Positions 26,035 through 34,386 are shown, counted from the first letter of the stretch. The stretch: 64,000 nt of DNA from DATJNI01 sp035508275 (GCA_035508275.1 DATJNI010000007.1:62001-126000), one strand, 5' to 3'. Program-made: numbers and translations. The notes: a model not told the origin generated them from the letters alone.

Positions 26035-26787
26035 CTATTTGTTTGTCCTCTTACCGGGCTGCCAATCGACGCTGCTTAAAAAGGGTTCAAATAAATCATC
26101 TTTTCTATCCATGTTTATGTAGGCAAGTTCGTCGGCAGTAGGATTTCTATCCTGAAAGTGGACAAATGGCACATCACTAATTATGGCAACGGGGGTCTGT
26201 TCTTTTCCTTCGCCCATGGCGAGGACACCTGAGGCCGCAAGTCCTTCGGCAACACTTGCTTGGCTGACATCGAATGGCCTACCAAATAAGTCTGGTTTTC
26301 CTATATAGTCATTGAGTGCTCGAAACCCACTGTAGCCTAATGCAATACCGTGCGTACCTCGACGAAGCGGCATACAGGTACTATCGGTAATGATTACGCC
26401 GACTTTTTTTAAATTAAACCTCTCTTTTAAGTAGACTCTAACGTCATTGGCCGTTTGCTGGGGATCCTTCGGCCAAAGTACAAAGTTCCCTCCACCATTC
26501 GATTCATCTATGCCTGCTGCTGCGATGAGAGTATTCCTGACAATGCTGAAATGATAACCGTATTTGCTCAGCTCGCCAGGTAAATAAAAATCTGATTCTT
26601 TTTTGATAAGTTCATTTTTATTGCTTGATTCTATTGGCAAGACTCTGCCCTCACAAAGGGAAACAACCTTGGATGTAATAAGTAAGATACTTCCTTCCGA
26701 AAAATCAGTAACAAAAGTGTCAAGCAACTTTAAAAGGCTCGTGGAGTTAGCTTGCACTCTGTCGGTTTTGATGGCTATAACTTGCAA
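26035..26787 (-). CDS. CofE-like gamma-glutamyl ligase (coenzyme F420-0:L-glutamate ligase family)
   Basis: 250 residues. Features of the CofE family: SILLITSKVVSLCEGRVL near the N-terminus, AAGIDESNGGGNFVLWP, and GVIITDSTCMPLRRGTHGIALGYSG with the GTP/metal-site residues. CofE adds glutamate to F420-0; standalone relatives in some bacteria lacking F420 are thought to glutamylate folates instead. No other F420 genes are seen here. It lies between an ATP-grasp ligase and a DHFR-like gene in a tight operon, supporting a pterin or peptide ligation role. Confidence 0.8.
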   Translation of the reverse strand: MQVIAIKTDRVQANSTSLLKLLDTFVTDFSEGSILLITSKVVSLCEGRVLPIESSNKNELIKKESDFYLPGELSKYGYHFSIVRNTLIAAAGIDESNGGGNFVLWPKDPQQTANDVRVYLKERFNLKKVGVIITDSTCMPLRRGTHGIALGYSGFRALNDYIGKPDLFGRPFDVSQASVAEGLAASGVLAMGEGKEQTPVAIISDVPFVHFQDRNPTADELAYINMDRKDDLFEPFLSSVDWQPGKRTNK

Positions 26788-26799
26788 TGATTTATCCTC

Positions 26800-27888
26800 T
26801 TACTTCATAGACGGGTATGCGCTCAACACTCGAGCATATAGATCGTCTACAACTCTTTTTTGGGCATCTCCCGTGGATGCATAATGGTCCAGCCCAGGGG
26901 CAGCATTTACTTCAAAAACTGAGTAGTGCGCTTCAGGGCTAGCTATATCATCGCACGCTAAATCTATACCACAAAGACGTAAACCAAAATTTGCCGCTAT
27001 GTATGCGCCTAAGTCCCTCCACCGGCGATGGGTTGATTTTGTTACGTCCTCAGCCTTGCCGCCAGCCGATAAATTAGATATCGTCATAAGCTCTAAGGAT
27101 TGTTCCTCCGGTAGAATACTAAGCAAGTCTAAGTCCTGACGACCAATTTGTCTGGCTATTCTAGTGTCATTGGGGTTGATGGTTGTATCACGACCTTCTT
27201 CGAGGTACTCTTTTTGAACCTCAGCAATTAGCTCCCATATAGTACTTGTACCATCACCTGTTACAGAAAGGGGTATTCTACGATATGAGCTTATTAGTGT
27301 TCCATCCAATATGACTAGGCGATAGTCGGGCATGGCCACGGCCTCTTCGACGACCATTACCCGTACCTTATCTCTTTCGAAAGAAGCAATAACCTCACCT
27401 GCTTCTTGGGCATTGTCAACACGCATCACACCAATTCCTTTAGACCCATCAACACGTTTGATGTAAGCGGGAAAGCCGAGCACTCCCTCAATGTATTCAA
27501 TGGCGGTATCTGACGTACGTAGCTCAGTGTTTCCTCGTCGCCTCTGAGATTCGCCTATTGTTTCTGCCCACCAAGGCAGAAGAAATTCTCGTCCTTCAGG
27601 CGTAGTTATACCGATTTGTTTTAGCATAAATTTGGCATGTCCCTTATCTCCCGCCAGTTCACTTGCTGCAGAGTTATTTAACCCAGGGTCATTGCCGTAA
27701 GTAAACCTAAAACTTCCGTCATCGTACGTTAATCTGGTTGTGTAGCCATACTCTGGCTCAACTATAAGCTCAACGACATTACCTAGTTCACCTCTATTAA
27801 AAAGCTCTATGGCTTTTCTCGTTAAATACGCATAGTGGGCATGAGAAATTACTTCACCATGAGGATTAGACATGTCACCTTCAGGCAT
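26800..27888 (-). CDS. ATP-grasp ligase, cyanophycin-synthetase/RimK-like
   Basis: 362 residues. ATP-grasp features: NSAASELAGDKGHAKFMLK (lid entry), FPAYIKRVDGSKGIGVMRV (ATP Lys and Gly loop), MVVEEAVAMPDYRLVILDG, and a C-terminal metal site LCGIDLACDD...YSVFEVNAAPGLDHY. The family joins an acyl phosphate to an amino group, often Glu, Asp or Cys. It leads the four-gene operon and has a TATAAT six bases before its ATG. Substrate unknown. Confidence 0.82.
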   Translation of the reverse strand: MPEGDMSNPHGEVISHAHYAYLTRKAIELFNRGELGNVVELIVEPEYGYTTRLTYDDGSFRFTYGNDPGLNNSAASELAGDKGHAKFMLKQIGITTPEGREFLLPWWAETIGESQRRRGNTELRTSDTAIEYIEGVLGFPAYIKRVDGSKGIGVMRVDNAQEAGEVIASFERDKVRVMVVEEAVAMPDYRLVILDGTLISSYRRIPLSVTGDGTSTIWELIAEVQKEYLEEGRDTTINPNDTRIARQIGRQDLDLLSILPEEQSLELMTISNLSAGGKAEDVTKSTHRRWRDLGAYIAANFGLRLCGIDLACDDIASPEAHYSVFEVNAAPGLDHYASTGDAQKRVVDDLYARVLSAYPSMK

Positions 27889-27894
27889 AACAAT

Positions 27895-27900
27895 ATTATA
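27895..27900 (-). promoter_or_regulatory. -10 hexamer TATAAT of the ATP-grasp operon, leaderless type
   Basis: Perfect TATAAT, then six bases (ATTGTT), then the ATG at 27888. This marks the first gene of the ATP-grasp/CofE/RibD/MFS operon. Confidence 0.7.
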
Positions 27901-27995
27901 TAAACTAATTGAGCTCTCGTCGAATTTGTCTATAAAATATATTAGACGTTGGTATTAACTACTGTGACCTATCAAAATATTCTTATCACCAGTGC

Positions 27996-28001
27996 TATAC
28001 T
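27996..28001 (+). promoter_or_regulatory. -10 hexamer TATACT, leaderless type
   Basis: TATACT, six bases (TTTATT), then ATG 28008. It diverges from the ATP-grasp promoter across a 119-base gap. Confidence 0.65.
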
Positions 28002-28007
28002 TTTATT

Positions 28008-28223
28008 ATGTCTGATTGGCACGCACATCTAGGAATTTGGTTGCCGGTTATTATATTCGTTGTTCTGCTTCTTTTTGCTTTTGAGATATGGATGATTGTT
28101 GATGCGGCTCTAAACAAAAAGATTAGCGATAAAGCAAAAGTTTGGTGGATAGTAGGAATGCTTATTATCCATCCCTTTGTGGCAATTGTTTACTTTTTTA
28201 CTGATCACAAAAAGCGAAGCTAA
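28008..28223 (+). CDS. Small two-helix membrane protein, PLDc_N-like
   Basis: 71 residues with two membrane helices (about 10-31 and 45-63) and a basic end KKRS. The pattern IWMIVDAALNK then KVWWIVGMLIIHPFVAIVYFF resembles the PLDc_N domain found alone or before cardiolipin synthase. Standalone forms have no known activity. Its stop overlaps the convergent CtlX-like gene by four bases. Confidence 0.65.
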   Translation: MSDWHAHLGIWLPVIIFVVLLLFAFEIWMIVDAALNKKISDKAKVWWIVGMLIIHPFVAIVYFFTDHKKRS

Positions 28224-29140
28224 AATACCTCTGCCAGCATACATCTAACTCCGCCCCCTCCAACTTCTTGGATGGTTGGAACGGGTATATGTACTAATTT
28301 ACCGAATTTACTTAGCATTTGTTTTTGTTCTTCGTTGTAAGCACTAAAGGCGGTTTCGCTCATAATAATTACTGGTTGGTCGTTCGAAGGTTGCAGCTGC
28401 AAAATGTTGCCGCAGAAGCAGCTAACCTGATCCAAGCTAATGTCTACGACGGTTTTGTTTAGTTCTTTTAGCTTATTTAGTAAGTCATTTCTTTCGTTCT
28501 GGTCGGTTACGGACTCGGTGCAGATAACTGCGAAGTCTTTACCAAGATTCATTGATACATTTGTATGATAAATTGGTTTACCAACTTTATCTACGGCATG
28601 AAAGTACATGGCTTGGTAACCCATCTTTTGGCACCAGAGATCGAGGGTTTGTTTGGATGATCTTGGTGAAGCTATGACAAAAGCAAATTTGTTTATTCTA
28701 TCTAGAACTAGACTGCCGGTTCCTTCTAGAAATTGACCGCTATTTTCTTCGTTTGTTAAATCTAGCGTGTTAGTGACATCAAAGTCTAATTTGCTCAGAG
28801 CTGCCTTAAGAACATCTACTTGCCTTTCAGCCCGTCTGTTTTCTGCTAGCATCGGATAAATGACTAAGGTGCCGTCCTCGTGTGTTGTAAACCAGTTATT
28901 GGGAAATATTTCGTCTGGAGTTATATCTTTAGGACTCGGTAGTATTTCAACCTCTATGCCGTTATGTTTTAGGGTTGAGACCACGCCGTTAAATTCATTT
29001 AAAGCTTGTTCTCTTATTTCCTTTTCTGTCTCGCCTTGACCAGACAAGTCGTGCTGAAATGGATCACTGTCTGCGGTTTGGGGATTAAAGCCGAAGTGGC
29101 TAGGTTCAACCATTATTACTTTTTTTGCTATTTGAGACAT
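28220..29140 (-). CDS. CtlX-type guanidino/ureido hydrolase (arginine deiminase superfamily)
   Basis: 306 residues of the beta/alpha-propeller amidinotransferase fold: MVEPSHFGFNPQTA, DEIFPNNWFTTHEDGTLV, FLEGTGSLVLDR (catalytic acid), YHTNVSMNLG (catalytic His) and GGGGVRCMLAEVF (catalytic Cys at the end). These match CtlX/citrullinase-like enzymes, close to dimethylarginine dimethylaminohydrolases. The likely role is hydrolysis of citrulline or a related arginine derivative, which may tie in with the arginine decarboxylase at 17903-18406. Confidence 0.85.
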   Translation of the reverse strand: MSQIAKKVIMVEPSHFGFNPQTADSDPFQHDLSGQGETEKEIREQALNEFNGVVSTLKHNGIEVEILPSPKDITPDEIFPNNWFTTHEDGTLVIYPMLAENRRAERQVDVLKAALSKLDFDVTNTLDLTNEENSGQFLEGTGSLVLDRINKFAFVIASPRSSKQTLDLWCQKMGYQAMYFHAVDKVGKPIYHTNVSMNLGKDFAVICTESVTDQNERNDLLNKLKELNKTVVDISLDQVSCFCGNILQLQPSNDQPVIIMSETAFSAYNEEQKQMLSKFGKLVHIPVPTIQEVGGGGVRCMLAEVF

Positions 29141-29147
29141 AGCTTTT

Positions 29148-29153
29148 ATTGTA
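29148..29153 (-). promoter_or_regulatory. -10 hexamer TACAAT of the CtlX-like gene
   Basis: TACAAT, then seven bases, then ATG 29140: leaderless type. It lies back to back with the tag promoter. Confidence 0.55.
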
Positions 29154-29187
29154 CCAAGTAAAATGACTTGTCTTTTTTAGGTACTGA

Positions 29188-29193
29188 TATTAT
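29188..29193 (+). promoter_or_regulatory. -10 hexamer TATTAT of tag, leaderless type
   Basis: TATTAT, six bases (TAACCT), then ATG 29200. Confidence 0.6.
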
Positions 29194-29199
29194 TAACCT

Positions 29200-29778
29200 A
29201 TGCCAAACGAGGATAGCATTACGAGATGTGTATGGGCAGGAAACGACCTGGCCATGCGGGATTACCATGACATAGAGTGGGGCGTGCCTGTACATGAAGA
29301 CAGAGTTTTGTTTGAGTTTTTATGTTTAGAGGGCGCACAAGCTGGCCTTAGTTGGTCAACGATTCTTTCTCGGCGCGCTAACTACCGTAAAGCTTTTGAT
29401 AACTTCAATCCATTGAAAATGTCTAGGTATTCGGACGTAAAAAAGTCTGTCCTCTTAAACGATGCTGGGATTATACGAAACAGACTAAAAGTTGAAGCTT
29501 TTATCTCTAATGCGATGGCCTATTTAGATATCCAAAAAAAGTATGGCAGTTTAGACAAATACCTCTGGGGGTTTGTTAAAGGCAGGCACCTGAATACTTC
29601 GGACCAAGCGAAAGCGGAAGAGATTGGCGTGAGTATGAGTAAAGACCTAAAAAGGCATGGTTTTAGGTTTGTTGGACCAACAATATGTTACGCATTTATG
29701 CAGGCGACTGGAATGATCAATGACCACGAAACTAGTTGTTTCCGATACGCTGAAATAGAGAAGGACTTTGCTAGATAA
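29200..29778 (+). CDS. tag: DNA-3-methyladenine glycosylase I
   Basis: 192 residues, the family length. The N-terminal CVWAG, DYHDIEWGVPVHEDRVLFE and LEGAQAGLSW are hallmark Tag sequences; FRFVGPTICYAFMQATGMINDHETSCF holds the C-terminal His and Cys, so with the N-terminal Cys and His the zinc site is complete. It excises 3-methyladenine from alkylated DNA in base excision repair. Single gene with its own leaderless-type promoter. Confidence 0.95.
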   Translation: MPNEDSITRCVWAGNDLAMRDYHDIEWGVPVHEDRVLFEFLCLEGAQAGLSWSTILSRRANYRKAFDNFNPLKMSRYSDVKKSVLLNDAGIIRNRLKVEAFISNAMAYLDIQKKYGSLDKYLWGFVKGRHLNTSDQAKAEEIGVSMSKDLKRHGFRFVGPTICYAFMQATGMINDHETSCFRYAEIEKDFAR

Positions 29779-29785
29779 CCAACCT

Positions 29786-30733
29786 TTAGGCTTCTCTTGG
29801 TCCGTCACTTTTATCTACCGTTCCGGTTTCTACCCTTTTAGATACTTTTTCGACGTTATGTTTGATCGCATCAGCAAGCGTGCGCTGAATTGCTCTATTT
29901 AAAATAAAGGCGCAGCTTAGATAGCCAAAGGCTACAAGTTTACCTATTTCTATTGACTTATCTTTAAAACTTTCTTCAAGCATATACTGCCTATTCTGTG
30001 TACCTGGGCCACCGTACTGCGCCAGAATAAGATTTTCTATAGTTAGGTTAATATTTTCTAAAAGCATCATGTGCCCAATCGGGGTATCGTCATCTTCGTC
30101 TCTTTCAATAAACATTTTGGTAGAAGCTGTTGGCTCAAAGCCCGATTCTATAAGAGTATCGATGTCATCTAGCGTAAGCTGGTCCCATTTTATTACCAAG
30201 GAACCTGCTGTTGGCCTCCAGATGGGAGGCTCGGTCTTTGCCCCATCCTTACTAACCGTGATGTAGCGACTGCCTCGGACGTAATCATAAAGCAAACCTT
30301 TAATGCCTGCGTCTATATCGGCACTGGCGCAACAAGCTAGGGCTGAGATTGACCAGATTAGGTCACCTGCTTCATCCAAAAGACGAGCACTATTTTGATC
30401 TCCATCTCCTTGGCCCAAGAATACGCTAAGAACCTCAGTTCTTAACTCCGCCGTCTCCTCATGGAGTTTACTAGTAAACCTTTCAAGGGCGCCTAGTGTG
30501 CCCTGCTCCTGTTTCCAAGCACCATCAACCCAGTTCTGATAGTCTAAAACGGTTGCATCAGGTGAGGACGTAAGCCTAGCCACCAGAGCTTCTCTATCAA
30601 TTTCAATATCGCCTCGGTAGAAGAGACCGTCAATTGTATGAGGCAATTCTTTGCCAGGAGAGGTTCCAATAATATGATCGTCTCGTTGCGGCACAAGACC
30701 TTGGTAACCCCCGTCAAACTCGGAGTTAATCAT
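29786..30733 (-). CDS. MazG-like nucleotide pyrophosphohydrolase domain protein
   Basis: 315 residues. The middle carries the MazG metal motif: KLHEETAELRTEVL and LLDEAGDLIWSISALA (EExxE...ExxD). The C-terminal helix ADAIKHNVEKVSKRV has a MazG-like look as well. The N-terminal 60 residues and the part between (about 165-260) are not recognised. It would hydrolyse NTPs or related nucleotides to monophosphate; the exact substrate is unknown. Longer than typical one-domain MazG proteins. Confidence 0.72.
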   Translation of the reverse strand: MINSEFDGGYQGLVPQRDDHIIGTSPGKELPHTIDGLFYRGDIEIDREALVARLTSSPDATVLDYQNWVDGAWKQEQGTLGALERFTSKLHEETAELRTEVLSVFLGQGDGDQNSARLLDEAGDLIWSISALACCASADIDAGIKGLLYDYVRGSRYITVSKDGAKTEPPIWRPTAGSLVIKWDQLTLDDIDTLIESGFEPTASTKMFIERDEDDDTPIGHMMLLENINLTIENLILAQYGGPGTQNRQYMLEESFKDKSIEIGKLVAFGYLSCAFILNRAIQRTLADAIKHNVEKVSKRVETGTVDKSDGPREA

Positions 30734-30739
30734 AAGTAT

Positions 30740-30745
30740 ATTATA
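30740..30745 (-). promoter_or_regulatory. -10 hexamer TATAAT of the MazG-like gene, leaderless type
   Basis: TATAAT, six bases (ATACTT), then ATG 30733. Confidence 0.65.
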
Positions 30746-30830
30746 TAATATTAGCGTTTATATAACAACTTGGATAGTCTTGATTGACTTTAGTGCACTA
30801 GCATCTTAGTATTTAGAGTGAAAGAAGCTT

Positions 30831-31184
30831 ATGGCTGATCCTAAAAACCAAAAAGATTTTGAAGAGATAAAATCTGAGTATAGAGCTATACATAGGCAGT
30901 ATCTTTTATCTCTGGCTGCAGCACTCATTGCGCTGTTTGGCGGAGCCTTGGTATACAAACATTTAATGCATTTGTCCTGGCTGAATGCCGTGTACTTCTG
31001 TACAGTCACTCTAACTACAGTTGGATATGGAGATATTCATCCGGATAATGACTCATCTAAGCTATTTACCATATTCTATCTATTTGTCGGCATAGCTATT
31101 ATTGGCAGTTTTATCAACGTTCTAATTAGGCATAACGTAGCTCGTAGAGAGTATAGAAAAGCCAAAAGAAAAAATATTATCTAA
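30831..31184 (+). CDS. Two-helix potassium channel
   Basis: 117 residues. A first membrane helix (about 22-43), a pore helix with the K+ filter TVGYGDIHP (about 63-71), and a second helix (about 78-100) make up the minimal KcsA-like channel. The N- and C-termini are short and basic (RREYRKAKRKN), without a ligand-binding RCK domain. It sits just upstream of the ECF sigma promoter; GAAAG precedes the ATG. Confidence 0.88.
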   Translation: MADPKNQKDFEEIKSEYRAIHRQYLLSLAAALIALFGGALVYKHLMHLSWLNAVYFCTVTLTTVGYGDIHPDNDSSKLFTIFYLFVGIAIIGSFINVLIRHNVARREYRKAKRKNII

Positions 31185-31187
31185 AAA

Positions 31188-31223
31188 GTGAAACTTTTTT
31201 GGTGTTAGATGCATATAACTATT
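31188..31223 (+). promoter_or_regulatory. ECF-type promoter of the sigma factor gene (copy 1)
   Basis: GTGAAACTTTTT, a 10-base spacer, then TGCATATAACTATT. Both blocks and the spacer length are identical to the copy at 32221-32256. GAAAC-type -35 elements are typical of ECF sigma factors. It starts just after the K+ channel stop. Confidence 0.8.
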
Positions 31224-31239
31224 GTTAAGATACATATAT

Positions 31240-31782
31240 ATGGATCAAAACGATGAAGCGGCGCTTGTTGGTAAAGTGTTGGACGGGGATGTAGGGGGCT
31301 ACAGATATTTCATTGAGCGTTACCACAAGGGACTAATTCAGCACATTTATAACATAGTTGGTGACGAGGCGACGGCAGAGGATGTAGCTCAGGAAGCGTT
31401 TATTAGGGCTTACGATAATCTCTCTAAATACAATCCTGAGTATGCCTTCTCTACTTGGCTATATAAGATAGCGAGTAACATTGCGCTCAGGTTTCTAAAG
31501 CAAAATTCCAGATTTGTGCCGCTCAATGAGGATTCAGTCCTAAATGCTGATAAGGCACCACCGCCGGATGAGAAGCTGGATGCACAGCTAACCAAAGAAA
31601 CAGTGGTCACGGCGATAGATAAGCTGCCAACTAAATATCGGTTCGTTATTACCATGTACTATTGGGACGACCTAAGCCTGAAGGAAATATCTGAGGCTCT
31701 AGGTAGCCCGGAAGGAACCATAAAGACTTGGTTGTTTAGAGCCAAGAAAATATTAAGAAAGGAGCTGTATGGACAAGTTTGA
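31240..31782 (+). CDS. ECF-family RNA polymerase sigma factor
   Basis: 180 residues from ATG 31240; a longer frame from 31222 would start inside the -10 region. Region 2 is RYFIERYHKGLIQHIYNIVG then AEDVAQEAFIRAYDNL and FSTWLYKIASNIA; region 4 is DKLPTKYRFVITMYYWDDLSLKEISEAL followed by GTIKTWLFRAKKILRKEL. It overlaps the next gene by 14 bases, the usual layout for a sigma/anti-sigma pair. An identical promoter motif before itself and before the gene at 32278 predicts autoregulation. Confidence 0.94.
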   Translation: MDQNDEAALVGKVLDGDVGGYRYFIERYHKGLIQHIYNIVGDEATAEDVAQEAFIRAYDNLSKYNPEYAFSTWLYKIASNIALRFLKQNSRFVPLNEDSVLNADKAPPPDEKLDAQLTKETVVTAIDKLPTKYRFVITMYYWDDLSLKEISEALGSPEGTIKTWLFRAKKILRKELYGQV

Positions 31783-32224
31783 TCAAATTATTAAACAAGC
31801 CAAAACTACAATTCAGCCTAACAGTAATTTTGTCAGTAGAACTATGAATAGGATTGATCACGAAGAGGAAAAGAGCCGTATTAGGTTTCGTTTTTGGCTG
31901 CCAGTCGGAGTCGGAGCATTTGCTGCTGTACTTATAGCGCTAGTCTTGGTAGCTCCCTTCTCTTCTAAGCCAAGTAATAAGGCTAATTTGTATGCATCTA
32001 ACTCTAACAGCAGCGCTAGCTCTGGTACCAGCCCAGCTTTAGGCTCACCGCCTAAAAACGTTCCTGCGACAATTCCGGCTGGGGATAGTAACGCAAACCT
32101 AACTAGCGACATTAACAGCATCTCTGCCTCAATAAATGAGCAGAACTATGATCAGAACGGCGTAAATACAGGCCTAAACGATATGGCTTACGAAGTTTCA
32201 ATACCGACATATCAAAATCAGTGA
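31769..32224 (+). CDS. Putative anti-sigma factor, single-pass membrane protein
   Basis: 151 residues: a short N-terminal cytoplasmic part (about 1-42, TMNRIDHEEEKSRIRFRF), one helix (about 44-64), and an outer Ser/Asn/Pro-rich segment. No zinc-binding HxxxCxxC motif is present, so the call rests on topology and on the overlap with the sigma gene. Its TGA stop lies inside the GTGAAAC box of the next promoter, which would couple the two units tightly. Confidence 0.65.
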   Translation: MDKFDQIIKQAKTTIQPNSNFVSRTMNRIDHEEEKSRIRFRFWLPVGVGAFAAVLIALVLVAPFSSKPSNKANLYASNSNSSASSGTSPALGSPPKNVPATIPAGDSNANLTSDINSISASINEQNYDQNGVNTGLNDMAYEVSIPTYQNQ

Positions 32225-32256
32225 AACTTTTTAGCAGTTCAGTGCATATAACTATT
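32221..32256 (+). promoter_or_regulatory. ECF-type promoter of the exported coiled-coil gene (copy 2)
   Basis: Same two blocks and spacing as 31188-31223. The stop codon of the putative anti-sigma gene is embedded in the first block. AAAGGAG follows before ATG 32278. Confidence 0.8.
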
Positions 32257-32277
32257 AGTAAAAGGAGCTAAAACTAA

Positions 32278-33111
32278 ATGAATAAAGTATCAACAGTTTT
32301 TAAACTAGTGGCACTATTTGCAGTGGCAATCATCTTGGGTAGTACTCTGGCAACTAGCCTAGTTAGTGCAGATAAGCTAACTAAACTCGCGAATAGCGTA
32401 ACTTCAGACGCAACTAATACTATTGGCACAGCTGGCAATACCGGCTCTATCGGTATAGCTAGTAATCCTAACCCTAACGTTAGTACCTGCAATAATAATA
32501 GTACCCAGGAGCTTCAGACAATTATTACTAGGGGGAATCAGGAGATTAATAGACGCCTAGCTAGTCTATCTAAGCTATCGACTCTTATTAGTTCTGCTAG
32601 CAAGCTTACTCCGAGTGATCAGACATATCTACAAAATGAGGTTAGTAGTACAGTAAGTGGACTGCAGACGCTTCAGACTCAACTAGATAGCGCAACGACT
32701 GTTTGTACTGCTAGGACTGATGCTCAAAACATATTCAGTGAGTATCGAGTCTACGCACTAGTTGTTCCTAAGGTTTGGTTAGTAAAAGAAGCTGACGATC
32801 AGCAGGTAGCTGAGGCTAAGCTTTCTACTCTTGCTGGTGATTTGCAAACTAGACTAACTAATGCAGGCTCGGGTGTACCAAATCTTTCTCAATTGCAGTC
32901 TGACCTAACCTCAATGCAAAGCGAAATTAGCTCAGCTCAGTCGATCTCAAGCAGTGTTGAATCAAGCGTTATTTACCTAACTCCTAGCGATTACGATTTG
33001 AACCACTCTGTGTTAGAAGGGTATAACACTCAGCTGAAGACTGCTCGTCAGGACAACCAACAAGCATTGGCTTACGCAAAAGACATTACTGCCGGCCTAA
33101 AGAAAACCTAG
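32278..33111 (+). CDS. Exported helical protein, predicted ECF sigma target
   Basis: 277 residues. A signal peptide or N-terminal anchor (about 1-32, LFAVAIILGSTLATSLVSA), a Ser/Thr/Asn-rich linker with one Cys (STCNNN), then long predicted helices with coiled-coil features (EINRRLASLSKLSTLIS; VSGLQTLQTQLDSA; LQSDLTSMQSEIS). A second Cys (TTVCTAR) could pair with the first. AAAGGAG lies upstream of the ATG. As the only obvious target of the ECF promoter motif, a cell-envelope stress role is likely; no family recognised. Confidence 0.7.
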   Translation: MNKVSTVFKLVALFAVAIILGSTLATSLVSADKLTKLANSVTSDATNTIGTAGNTGSIGIASNPNPNVSTCNNNSTQELQTIITRGNQEINRRLASLSKLSTLISSASKLTPSDQTYLQNEVSSTVSGLQTLQTQLDSATTVCTARTDAQNIFSEYRVYALVVPKVWLVKEADDQQVAEAKLSTLAGDLQTRLTNAGSGVPNLSQLQSDLTSMQSEISSAQSISSSVESSVIYLTPSDYDLNHSVLEGYNTQLKTARQDNQQALAYAKDITAGLKKT

Positions 33112-33173
33112 TAGAGAAGCTGCAAAGTTACTCGACTAGTTATTGCTAGTTTTCGTTCAAGCACAAGCGTGTG

Positions 33174-33182
33174 TGGTATAAT
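33174..33182 (+). promoter_or_regulatory. Extended -10 TGGTATAAT before the gene at 33194
   Basis: TATAAT with upstream TGG, 11 bases before a GTG start; matches the element at 18565-18573. Confidence 0.55.
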
Positions 33183-33193
33183 ATGTTTTTGAA

Positions 33194-33868
33194 GTGAAAA
33201 CAAATATACCAGAAGCAATTGAACCGGTGCTGGATAGGCGGCCTGAGGCCGCTTTTTTTGAACCCACTGCAAGTTATATGTTTGATTTTTCTAGGGGATT
33301 TTATCTGGATACTAAGTTTTTGATGCCTGAGGGTTTTGGCGTGGTCGCTAGTTTTGGTCAACCGAGTGACAGCCCTCTAGACTCTATACCGCCCATCGAG
33401 AGTTTGCACTTTGACGGACGTGGTCACTCAGAAGGACATTACTCCTGGCAAATATGTCATGGCAATGAAGGTCAGCAAAGAGTTTGGCAGGTGGATGTCT
33501 CTGAGGGACATATTGAAGGAACTTATTTCGGTACGGACCGTCAGGGTAGATTATTACGGGATATACCATTAGTTGGTGAAACCTTGTCTTCAACATTGGA
33601 TTATCTGGCGAACCTAGTCGGTAGCGATGAAGTACTTGAAGCAATTGCTGCGACCAAATCTAAGAAAAAACGTGCAATCCGAGACGTCCTAGAACATGTC
33701 GCTAGAATAAGAGATGGTGAGATATTTCATCCGTCTGCACTCGCATCAAAGAAAACTATAGCTCAGCATACGGGTTTTACTGCATTGAAACCTTATGCTC
33801 CAAAAAGATCCTTAGCAGAAGATGTAGTGGAAGAAAAGTTAGCTGTAGCTTCGATGGCTACTTCATGA
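33194..33868 (+). CDS. Hypothetical cytosolic protein
   Basis: 224 residues with a GTG start 11 bases after an extended -10; the nearer ATG (33183) is out of frame. The first 140 residues are predicted beta-rich (YMFDFSRGFYLDTKFLMPEGFGVVASFG; SWQICHGNEGQQRVWQVDV), the rest helical. No signal peptide. Family not recognised. A possible hairpin (ACTAG/CTAGT) precedes the promoter. Confidence 0.5.
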   Translation: MKTNIPEAIEPVLDRRPEAAFFEPTASYMFDFSRGFYLDTKFLMPEGFGVVASFGQPSDSPLDSIPPIESLHFDGRGHSEGHYSWQICHGNEGQQRVWQVDVSEGHIEGTYFGTDRQGRLLRDIPLVGETLSSTLDYLANLVGSDEVLEAIAATKSKKKRAIRDVLEHVARIRDGEIFHPSALASKKTIAQHTGFTALKPYAPKRSLAEDVVEEKLAVASMATS

Positions 33869-33900
33869 GTGAATCTTAAAAAGTTGTGTAAAATTACAGT

Positions 33901-34374
33901 TTAGCTAACTTTTAAGGGGCCTCGCAGTTGGCTTAGCGGTATAAGCGTCTTAGTTTCTATATTTATGTTGGCTGGCTGTTCTGGGTCAACTGTATCTGTA
34001 GGAAGAAGTATTAAGCAAACCTCTAGCCTATTTTTATCTTCGCGTAAGAAATGTTCATGGTCATATGCAAGACCCTCTCGATCGAATAATTCAAAGCCTC
34101 CAAACGTACCGCGCTCGCCTCCAGATGAAAATGAGGATTCAACCGCACAGCTTTCTTCCCACAGAGTTATTACCTCTTGTGGATCTACAGTGATAACAGT
34201 ACCAACCATATGTTTATATGTTTCGTTCAAATCACCTAACTCCTCAGTGAGCGACGACATGCTCAGCTCTGCAGCAGTTAATGCTAATCCTGCAACACGA
34301 GCACTTCTTCGTAATAATTCAGTGTCTCTACGTATCCTTGAGGTTTCCAGTCCTTCTATAGTCCGTTCAGGCAT
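33901..34374 (-). CDS. Hypothetical cytosolic protein
   Basis: 157 residues: N-terminal helices (about 5-60) and a C-terminal beta region (GGFELFDREGLAYDHEHF; RLEVCLILLPTDTV). No membrane segment. It is convergent with the gene at 33194; CTTAAAAAGTT (33875-33885) and AACTTTTAAG (33907-33916) flank the junction and could form a shared weak terminator. TAAAAT six bases before the ATG supports the start. Not recognised. Confidence 0.5.
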   Translation of the reverse strand: MPERTIEGLETSRIRRDTELLRRSARVAGLALTAAELSMSSLTEELGDLNETYKHMVGTVITVDPQEVITLWEESCAVESSFSSGGERGTFGGFELFDREGLAYDHEHFLREDKNRLEVCLILLPTDTVDPEQPANINIETKTLIPLSQLRGPLKVS

Positions 34375-34380
34375 ACTGAG

Positions 34381-34386
34381 ATTTTA
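34381..34386 (-). promoter_or_regulatory. -10 hexamer TAAAAT, leaderless type
   Basis: TAAAAT, six bases (CTCAGT), then ATG 34374. Confidence 0.55.
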
